From contig OX463846.1 in NCBI GenBank assembly GCA_949825065.1, forward strand, positions 16,650,205 to 16,714,204: a stretch of 64,000 bases of DNA, read 5' to 3'. The stretch is from Odontocerum albicorne. Its lineage: Eukaryota; Arthropoda; Insecta; Trichoptera; Odontoceridae. Made by a program: the position numbers and the translations under genes. Of this stretch, positions 54,911 to 64,000 are shown piece after piece. The number at the start of each line of letters is the position of its first letter. The stretch's first letter is position 1. The notes under the pieces were generated by a model, which saw only the letters and a program-made list of their open reading frames with translations, searched no databases and was not told where the DNA came from.

Positions 54911-57479
54911 ATGTTTTTCAAAGAATAATGTTATTTGGACTTACCAATTTTTTTATTTGCAGCATATAACATATAATTGCATTCTCAATTCATGAAAAAT
55001 ATTTTCCTGAAAATTTGGGGTATTGAAATATAAGCCAGAAACTTTTTCAGTATATTCATAGCTTCCGAAAGCGAAACCTTCATATCAAGTGACATAACTC
55101 CAGTTTCATTACTATCTTCTTCGTACTCCAAAGTTTTAGATTGTATTTATTGTACTCGTAGATGACTGCAAATTTGCAATAATGTCTTTCAGTTAGCTCG
55201 CTCGCAATAATTAAATTTCAATATTATCTTTATCAATTTAGTATCATACAATAATTTACAGCTCACATTAGAACTCCACATTTCTCTTACTTCATTGTCT
55301 ACTTAAATTTCAGCTGTATTATTATTTGTCCGATTCATATGGATATTATCATAGCTTTATTTAATAATTGAGAACTACTTCCATCATATAAAAAAATATT
55401 GCCCTTTTGACTGATCATCAAGCTTCACAAATCATATCACATGCTTCTTTAACCCCTACTTTTATTACCGTATAAAACTAGGTTCAGTAATAACTGTTTG
55501 AAATGTTGACTACTGAAATTCATTTATGGTATACAGCACGTATAAATCCCAGATCCAAATACTGCAGAAATGCTGTATAATTTGAAGGTAAAAAATCAAC
55601 TAGAAAGTGTTCTAGCTCTCATACTGACTATGCGATGAGCATTTATCAATTGAAATAAGAATTTTCTATTCTTACCTTTTTATTATAGCGTCAAAATGTA
55701 TCAACCATTCATTAAATATTGTTTATCTCATTCAAGCTCGTTTGTTTGGATCCTCTCAGCGACTATTTTCGACCAAAAATGTTTGTTACAATGAAATTTT
55801 TATTTCGTTGGACATATTATTTTATGTACGTTCGTTCAATTCAACAAAAAATATTCGGTGATCTGTAATTTTCGTTACTTTGATATTCGTTAAAATGATA
55901 TTTGACCTGTTCATATATATTGACGTTATACCTGTCGCATTATTTATCTTAAAATCTTGAATGATAACATATTTAATTATAATTTATTACTTTCTAAGTT
56001 TATAAAATAAGGACTGAATATAAAAAAAATGCATTGATGAGGAAGATCTAGACATCCCCCCAAAGTAGCCAGCCGTTATTGGCAACATTCAGTAAAAAAA
56101 TATTATCTTATATAGCAAAATTCAAGAAATTCCTCAAAGTGATGATAAAAGGACAATATTCAAAGCCCCACATTAAATGGCTACCTCACCTTAATATGTC
56201 TCAATTCATTATTCGAGTTTAAAATTTATATTCATCATGAGATACCCGTTAAACATTTTAAGGATTTTTCGTTTAACTTTCTGGAAGGATTAATTATTCA
56301 AATATTTGGTGATTAGCTAATTCGTTTAAGCTGTCTTTTGATAAAGCGATTATTTATCCCCAGAATCATATTCTTAACATAATTGACACGTTGTAATTTA
56401 AAAATTTTGAAAAAAAAATTGATGTATTTTAATAGTAAAATAAGTTTATTTTTTTCGGTAGCGGTGACAGAAGTACTCTAGTTATATATGTCGTATTTAA
56501 AAACTAATTTCGTAAGAAAAAATGTAAAAACCAGCAATAATAATTTGATGGAATAATTCTTTAAACTTTCATATACACCTAATTCATATTGTGGACATTA
56601 ATTTATTCTGAGTATCGTTAAAACTTTCATCGAATGGTGTCAAAAATAAGAGATACTGACCTACCGCTCCATTACATTTGAATGAATGTTTATGGACGAA
56701 CTGTTTAAATAACTTTAGTGCTATTGATTCGCAAGTTTAAGTTTTTAGTGTTTTTCTGTTAAATTATTGTTTTAGTATATTTTGTTGACTTGGATATCCT
56801 TTGTGCGTATTTATTTATGTTAATTAAGCAAAATTTTAATAATATGGTATATGTAAAAGAAAAAATAAAAAATTAGATACAAAACGATACCATGAATAAA
56901 AAATATGAAGAGTTAATATAAATTACAAGACGATTTCTCAATAAAGTGAGAATTCTTAAAAAAACAGTGTCATCAGCGATGTTTCCAGTAACTACAAGCT
57001 TTGGAATCTCCTGATGCACCTGTGTGATGCTGGCTGTACGTGTTGCACGGTGCACATTGAATATACTAGTCGCAAAAATGGACAGCAGTTGTGACACTGA
57101 CCTGGGACAAAATTCACATGAGTGGCAACATATGGGAAGTTGAGCTGATAGCGTGTTTTTCAAGATGGTGGTCATAAAGTTATGAAAATAATTATTTAAC
57201 TTTGGCTTTGGTGTCTTATGCAAACATGTTTGTTTTTTTTTTCTATTTTATTATTAGCTATTTCATTTTATTTTATAATTAAGTTAATATGTAAAAGTAC
57301 GTGTAAATTGAATGATCATTGTATGTGATGTAAAAATTAGGAACTGGATTCTAAAATATAGCAGAAAAAATATTTCTTTGATTAAAATACAATATAAGTA
57401 AATTCATTAAGCGAAATAAATATTTGTCGACGTAAATTTTTTATTTTTTTTCTTCACCGTATCGAAATTGTTGAACTTT

Positions 57480-58690
57480 ACTTTAGTGAATTTAAGGGCG
57501 TCTTTTCAATGCTTGTGGAAGGTAACACCACTGTCGTTCACGCGTAGGATTTCGTCAAACCCACATTGATCTAGGCAACCACCGCACATGAAGAAGTAGT
57601 CAATGTTTTGCAGCTCGACACAGGCGCAGACAGGGTCGTCCGAGATCTCCCGTTTGACTAGGTTGTTCTGGTTCCAACCCAGTTTTGTGCGGAGTCAGTT
57701 CAAGCTCTTCCACTTGCGGCAGTGGAGGTTAATTTCTATAGAAATACACTCCACAGACCTTCGCCATTCATTGAGCATTATTGAGGCCAGTTTTGTTCTC
57801 CAGCTCGACACGCGTTCCACTTTTGGCTGACAGTTATACCTACTCGTATGGTGGTGACCATGAAACTCCTCCTAGATTTTAGCATTTGACCTTGTTTCTG
57901 GTACCCATTCATGGGATGGTGTGGACCCATCACGCCACTGCATATCAACCCAGTTGATATTCAGTGATTTTCGTGCATTCTTATTTCGCAGATAGAATGC
58001 CGTCATTTGGATTTTACCAGCGTATGCGTTTGCGGCGTAGTATTTCATTAGCCTGTTTAGCAACTCCTCGAGCTTGTTTTCGATGGTATTAAAAATTTTA
58101 TGCTGGTAAACGTAGAGAAACATCTTATCACTTTCGATGGGATGGCCGTTGATGTACGAGTATATATTGAAGAGTATGAGCACCAATACGCTCCCCTGTA
58201 GGAGATCATTTTTCTATTGTCTCAAGTGGCTCCTTTTCCTTCTAACGTGATGAAAACTCTTTGGTGCTGGAAGAATTTTCCAAGAATCATTGCTACTTGT
58301 GAGCCTTCAGTTGGTTATATAGTTTCCTCAAGAGAATTTTGTGACTAATCGTGTCATAGGCTACCGTAAGATCTATAAATACAACTCCAGTCCCCAGACC
58401 TTTTTCGAGGCAATCTTTAATGTGTTAGGTCAGGCTGAAAATCTGTCCGGTGCATGACTTTCTCGTGCGGAAACGGGCTTGTTGGGGGATAAGTGCCAGG
58501 TCAATATTTGGGTCTATTATGTCAAGTATGAGCCGTCCAAAGATTTTATAGGTGTGGCATAGTAAGGATATCGGTCGATATCTGGGGGTTTCCCGAGCTT
58601 CAGCACGGCCACGGCTTGCGCTTGTCTCCACGGTTTTGGCACCGGTTTGTCGGCAAGTATCCGGTTAAATCCTGCGAAAGTCCGTCACGC
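57480..58690 (-). pseudogene. LINE reverse transcriptase, degenerate (jockey-like)
   Basis: Minus-strand pieces in several frames give, in order: VPKPWRQAQAVAVLKLGKPP, RYRPISLLCHTYKIFGRL, PQQARFRTRKSCTGQIFSLT, FIDLTVAYDTISH (first catalytic aspartate region), LLQGSVLVLILFNIYS, FLYVYQHK, KIQMTAFYLRNKNARKSLNI, and finally RLRT/KLGWNQNNL and a cysteine cluster CACVELQNIDYFFMC. The FLYADD box expected in this family has become FLYVYQ, so both catalytic aspartates there are lost. Frameshifts occur near 58190, 58420 and 57860. It is the C-terminal half of a jockey-like pol protein. Confidence 0.88.
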
Positions 58691-59739
58691 CATATATTTT
58701 TATTTTCTATTACCTACAGTAAAATATTTACAAGTATCGTTTCAAAGAAAATACTAACGGTAGATAACAAGTAAATAACAATAAAATAAACACAATTGTG
58801 CACATATATAGAACCACTTTCCAAGGCAAAACTTTCTTGATTATAAATTTCCTTAATTACAAATTTCATATATTTGTTACATGTAAGTAAGTATACGAAA
58901 ACATTAAACCGAACTACTCAAACTCTGCGTACACATACTTCAATCCCAAGCTGTCACATGCATAATTCAAAGAACATCTTAATCTTAAAAACGACATAAA
59001 ATCATATCCAAAATTCTTATCACACGCTCTACATTCTCATCAGGCATTCACTCACATACCTACAAATATGTGAAGATCCCCAAAAGTTTCTCATTCCTAG
59101 CACTTAGTTTGGTTACCACCTTTTAAAATATATTTTTAAATTAGAAGTTGTGATATTATAAAATTCACTACGTTCCCTTTAAAATGTATTAAAAGTAACA
59201 CTATATTTTACAAAAAAATTGATAATTTTTTTGCAAAATATTATACATTTAAACTATACAGGACTTCAGAGGCTATTCGAATAGTATAAATTGGCCACGT
59301 TTGTCCGAGAAAACCGATCCATAAACACTGTTTTTGAGGTTAGGTCGCCAGGAAGTACACCAATCGGCAAACCCAAATAAATTTCCTGGATAATTTAATA
59401 GCCAATTTTGGTGGACAGACTTTTGGAGAGAAAATACAGTGATTCGTCAGAAGTAAATAGGTAACATCGAACATGCTAAAGCTCTTCAAATCTTATGTCA
59501 TTAGAGGTAGGTTTTATACTAACCGGAAACAACGAACGAAGAGCCTAAACTTTAAAAGAACAATGAAAAAATTATAAACTTTCTGACACTAAATAAGCTG
59601 GAAAATGTTATTTTACGATCTTAAATGCTTTCATTGTTTAAATATTGCTTAAATATATTTTTTGTTTTTTCCAATGTGTGAAATATCTTTTTTTTTTGTG
59701 AATTTCAAATTAAATGCAAATTAATTTAATTTAATTTTC

Positions 59740-60075
59740 TGTACCATTTTTCATAACAGTGCAATTTAACATAGTTCTTGATACTATTTTGGATACCCTT
59801 TTTATGATATAACAGTGCAATTTCTTCATTCTTGAAAATATTTGGGATCCCATATTTAATATCAGTGCAATTTAACTTAATTATTGGTATTATTTTTGAT
59901 GCCGTTTTTCATACCAGTTCAATTTAACTTCATTCTTTATACTATTTTGGGAACCATTTTGACATAGCAGTGCAATTTTATTTTATTCTGGTTACAATAT
60001 ATTATATCAGTGCAATTCAACTTAGTTATGGATGTTAATATTCATACCAGTGCACTTTAACATAATTTTGGATAA
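59740..60075. repeat. Decayed minisatellite, about seven units of 40-60 bp
   Basis: The core '(a)tancagtgcaatttaactt' recurs at about 59754, 59811, 59862, 59921, 59967, 60006 and 60047, separated by variable T-rich stretches such as 'atactattttgggatcc'. Confidence 0.75.
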
Positions 60076-60490
60076 TTATAAATACAATTTACTTAAATTT
60101 GGATAGCATGTTTTTGAAAAAATGCGTAGGGACAAACATTGTTTTATAGGGATAAACATTGAACTCAATCTCCTAACCAGTGTTCACCGTTAAACTTAGA
60201 AAGAAGCAAGAGAATCAAGAACTTGAAATTGAGGGAAGGCGTACTGTTGCTTGCAGTGGATGCATTTTGGATCGAGATCTCAGAAATATGAACTGAACCT
60301 CACAGTACCAAAAAAAGGACTGGATACTTCAACACTTACCAATCGCAACATTTTACAAAATCAATGGTGGTACAGGTTATGGAAATGGCACTGCCGTGTG
60401 AATTATTGCGGAATCAAAAGAAAAAATACAAAGATAAGACAATGAAATAGATTGACAGATGTAGCAGAATAAACAACCTCTCAAAAATAG

Positions 60491-60622
60491 AACAGGTCAT
60501 GCTGTATTATTTCATACAATAGAACAAACAGGTCATGCTGTATTATTTCATACAATAGAACAAGTCATGCTGTATTATTTCATACAATAACAGGTCATGC
60601 TGTATTATTTTATACAATAGCC
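60491..60622. repeat. Four tandem copies of a 30-36-bp unit
   Basis: 'caggtcatgctgtattattt' + 'catacaata' starts at 60493, 60529, 60561 (as caagtcat) and 60591. Confidence 0.93.
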
Positions 60623-61895
60623 ATCTTATAGAGGGGCATTGAAAGTATTTAATTGTTGTCTAGAAATAACAAGAAGAGCATTAGCAAGACTCAAGTATGA
60701 TGATTTGATGAAACTAAGAAACTATATGGTAGATATTGAAAACAGAGCTTCCGAAACCAGCATATTTAGGTAGACATTGCTTAGACTTATCGACTCATAG
60801 CTTCACTGGGTCTGTACAATGTCCCTGTTTATGCACTAAATACATCGCATCCCTTATAGAAAACTGTCACAATTTGAAATTGTGAAGTTTAAAAATAATT
60901 GAGTTTAAGGGCTTTTTCGTAAATTTTGATAATATTCAAGCACTATATCTTTTTAGACATGTCAATTAAATTTTAAGTAATTTAAAAGAGTTTTGTAATA
61001 TATGTATACCCTGTTACACTCAGTTCAACCGAGCCATGTAGTATCCAATGAATCCGAAATATATTGAATATATTTAAAATGTGAAATTCAAACTGAAATG
61101 CTCTTTTTGTCTACCACTTGGAATCATAAAACCATCGGATCGATATATAGATGGAAGTCATTGAGAGTATTTACGGAATAACACAATATTATTGAATTAA
61201 ACATAAGTTTTATGTTCTTTTGAGTGCTTATTTTTCTATAGATAGACAATATACTATGTATGAATGTACTATTTACATTCCAGAAAAGGAAATGGTTTGA
61301 TGCTATATACGAGTGTGTATACTTATATACAAAGCATTAAAATAATAAAAAGAAAAATACTTACTTTAATCGCATTTTGTACAAGAATTGAATTAAGAGA
61401 TTTTAATAGTTATTTGTTATTCGTTTATTCATATGACAAAATTTATTCATCCAACTTCAAGACAGTCATCCAATGGCAACCGGTCAAGCTTTGCAATACC
61501 ATAAATGGAGAACCTTAACGAATACTCATCGATAAGATGTTACATTGTCTAAAGTGGAGTGCCACAGATACGTATGTGTTCTTCTCTAAGTCCCCATTTA
61601 CACTGCATGTTTTTGTACTTCTGCCATGTCTGGTTCGTACATGGTTCAATTTTACCCTAATCTTTCTGAGGAGTTCGAATCACTCTGTCGGATGGTCAAT
61701 GAGTTCACCTTCACATCGGTTCACGATTGATGCCACTTCAGCTTTAAACGAGTATATCATAATGATAGGCAATTCTCTATTGTCAACCACGATGATATAA
61801 GAGGCCTGTGAGTGTATTAGATTAATATATGTAAGCTGTTGCGCTTCAGCAAGTGCATAATTTTGAGAAATCAAACCTAACGCCTTAATGGCTAG

Positions 61896-61955
61896 AAGGT
61901 CAAGCTTTCATGAATATCAGAAGGTTAAATCTGATATTCATGAAAGTTTGACCTT
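61896..61955. repeat. 25-bp inverted repeat
   Basis: The 25-nt arm at 61896-61920 (aaggtcaagctttcatgaat + atcag) is repeated inverted at 61931-61955 with one mismatch and a 10-nt loop. Confidence 0.92.
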
Positions 61956-62111
61956 GAGAAAGGTTGTTGCAGCCTTTTTTTTGGCAAATTTATTTAGCTC
62001 TACTTTAGTTTGCTTAGTACCACTATAAGAATTTATAATCAGTAGCTTCAGAAAAAAACATTATTTCAGTTTGAAATTCATTCATTCAAGTTCATTATTC
62101 AAGAATACAAC

Positions 62112-62192
62112 TAGCCCGGAAGTGAATCCACCAGGAATCGAATCTGTAGTGCCCGCTTGCTTAGCGTAAATGCTTACCATTATGCCGTAAAT
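62112..62192 (-). other. tRNA-like sequence (pseudo-tRNA or SINE head)
   Basis: The minus strand has a D-arm-like 'acggcataatggtaagcatt' and a box B 'gattcgattcctggtgg' about 40 nt downstream. No acceptor-stem pairing was found, so it is not called a tRNA gene. Confidence 0.4.
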
Positions 62193-62689
62193 TATTGATT
62201 AATATCAAGTAAATTATTCAGGATGTTTCACTTATTTCTCTGCTTCTAGAGGGTAGCTAGAGAAAAAGAGGTTTCCGTGATCGTAAACGTAAAGACTTGA
62301 GAGTCATAAATATCTTGTTCTAAAATATGCTTTTACATTTTTTTTACATTTGTGTCAGTTTTGTATGAAAGGTGCCATAACGTATTTATAGCGCATTTAT
62401 ATTGAACATTTCATGTTTCTGCTCTGCACCTGGCACGTTATGTCCTTGTAATTTAAGCCAAACCGTGTTCAGGTTTAATATTTGTGCATTCCGTGTATTC
62501 GTGCCGGGAAATCGGCGATAGTAAACGCCAATTAGAAAATTAATTAAATCGTCATGCAAAGCGCAAACTATAATAGTTATCTCGTTTTTATAAAAGAACC
62601 TGATCCGCGACGTAAATATTTTATCAAAAGTAATCGTTAACACCAGAGATGCCAGACATTTCATACAAAAAAGATGAAATGTTAATATA

Positions 62690-63136
62690 CAGGTGTCGCA
62701 AAAATATATCCACAATTTTAATAATTATAAAGTCTGTATTTATAAACATACAGTTCCTTTTCAACGTTCACAATAAATATGTTTTTTATACTTAGCGCCT
62801 GTTTTCAAACTGATAACCAATCTGGTCTAGACATTGCTGGAACGCGAAGCAACAGAATAAACATCGACAATTATTTAATTTGATATTTGGGCACATTCTC
62901 TTTCAATGGCTACTCGTAATTCCTTAATGGTTTCAGGTTTTTTCTTGAGGAATCCCAAAAAGAAATAGTCTACTTTCGCGTTTTCGTGCATGCAGTAGCA
63001 CTTCAAAATAAACTTTGTTTATTCCAAACTTTGTCTGGTTTCAGTCATCATTTCTCAACGGTTAAATCTAAAACAAAATAAAAATCAGCAAGTTACCAGT
63101 TATTAAAGTGTATATACCATTTTTTGCGACACCCTG
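62690..63136 (-). mobile_element. Tc1/mariner-like element, internally deleted (447 bp)
   Basis: Ends caggtgtcgcaaaaa and, inverted, cagggtgtcgcaaaaaa are flanked by TA on each side (62688-62689, 63137-63138). Inside, the minus strand retains a piece of transposase C-terminus: VDYFFLGFLKKKPETIKELR, then VAIERECAQIS. This resembles the DYFLWG..K...P.TI..L...I..E...I block of DDE transposases found in insects. The catalytic core and N-terminus are absent. The element is non-autonomous. Confidence 0.8.
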
Positions 63137-64000
63137 TATTAGAAACAATAAGAACTTGCTTCGTATACTTTTTATTGTATGGTTAACAATTTGCTGAATA
63201 CTGTATTATTAGTATGGTTGACAAGTGTTAATACAAGAAAACCATTCTTCTTTTGAGTAGAATCACTCAGGCGTTTCTCTTTTTTAAATTTGTTTAATTT
63301 CAATGGTCGAATTACGTTTTTCATACAAAAATAATAATGAAAAATCAATATTGATATGTAAGCAGTTTTGTGCAATAAAAATAAAAGCAGTATAAGACGA
63401 ACACTTCACAATAAAAAAGCAAATCTATTTTATCCACTTAATTCTTTACTTTACTTTAATTTTATAAGTAGTCTTATTAAATAAGTTATACGAAAGTCCA
63501 TACAATGCTCTTACTGACTGTCCAATATATCGAGTATTTTTATGCAGGAGTTATGCTAAAGGTAACTACGTCATTGTGGCATTCAATATTTTGTCGGGTG
63601 TGCCTACAAGGAACGCGTAGTCTAATAAGCTGACTTAGTTCCCGACTGTTTAAATATGAGCTGATAGTCTTAAATAATGTCTGACAAAAGGTTGTAAGAT
63701 TAATCACTTCACATAACAGGCTATAGTCTATCTGGGCACTTAAGATTAGTAGTTTGAAGTTCATAAAACTTTAAATTATTTGCTTTATCAACTGTAAATA
63801 TTTTTCGCCATTACAAACGATATATTTAAAAAAAAATCAAGGATCATAGTATAACTCAGTTCTTGGGATTTATAAAAGAAACGTTAATATATTCAAATAA
63901 TAAGAATTGCCTTAGAATACTTGCTGAATGTTGTTTTTCAGTATGGTTGAAAATGATAATACAAAAAAAAATCTACTTTGAGACACAATCCTTTGTGGGT

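Larger units (their letters stand above)
53122..64000 (-). other. Receptor intron 5' of the loop A exon (partial)
   Basis: At least 10.9 kb of intron, holding SINEs at 53.5-54.7 kb, LINE remnants at 54.7 and 57.5-58.7 kb, minisatellites at 59.7-60.6 kb and a Tc1/mariner-like element at 62.7-63.1 kb. Stretches 54910-57480, 58700-59740, 60640-61890 and 63140-64000 are AT-rich and I see no feature in them. Confidence 0.75.

Noticed and set aside
57603..57830. Plus-strand 75-codon frame as an independent gene
   Set aside because: It is the antisense shadow of the minus-strand LINE tail with its cysteine cluster.
53122..64000. The 45-nt receptor exon preceding loop A and the signal-peptide exon
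   Set aside because: I searched for the expected N-L-K-N-Q-I-M-T-T-N-x-W-V-E-Q pattern on the minus strand and found no match with splice signals.

Overview
This window is animal nuclear DNA, almost certainly from an insect. It is about two-thirds A+T, has no bacterial-style gene packing, and its one recognisable host gene is split into short exons by introns of 9 to 21 kb. That gene lies on the minus strand and encodes an alpha-type nicotinic acetylcholine receptor subunit. Four consecutive internal exons are present: 53012-53121 (110 nt), 31408-31588 (181 nt), 17721-17836 (116 nt) and 8090-8258 (169 nt). Every one has GT donor and AG acceptor signals and the codon phases join perfectly. Together they encode ligand-binding loop A, the Cys-loop, loop B, loop F, loop C with the paired cysteines that define alpha subunits, the first membrane helix and the start of the second. 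The 5' exons (signal peptide, first part of the ligand-binding domain) and 3' exons (rest of TM2 to TM4) were not found and probably lie outside. Sequence style is closest to insect alpha3/alpha4, but the exact subunit is not settled.

Everything else is intron filled with mobile elements, mostly decayed. From left to right: 1-8089 holds SINEs, a hAT-like element, a 28-bp minisatellite and a LINE tail. 8259-17720 holds more SINEs, a LINE 3' end and a 141-bp tandem repeat. 17837-31407 carries a 9,970-bp Ty3/gypsy-type LTR retrotransposon (19456-29425) with two apparently identical 1,432-bp LTRs. It has an intact gag, a protease reached through a textbook -1 frameshift signal, a broken reverse transcriptase, a remnant integrase tail and GC-rich tandem repeats. 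31589-53011 contains a short hAT-like element close to a splice site, a full-length but dead mariner, many SINEs and LINE pieces and a long perfect hairpin. 53122-64000 holds SINEs, a degenerate LINE reverse transcriptase on the minus strand, minisatellites and an internally deleted Tc1/mariner-like element.

One tRNA-derived SINE family appears about twenty times on both strands, in places as closely spaced inverted pairs that would fold into long hairpins in the receptor pre-mRNA. The word TACGAGTA (or TACTCGTA) is scattered through the introns far more often than base composition predicts. No tRNA or rRNA gene, CRISPR array or bacterial-type system was found. The most unusual features are the non-autonomous LTR element with its intact frameshift cassette, the hAT insertion next to the splice acceptor, and the dispersed TACGAGTA word.
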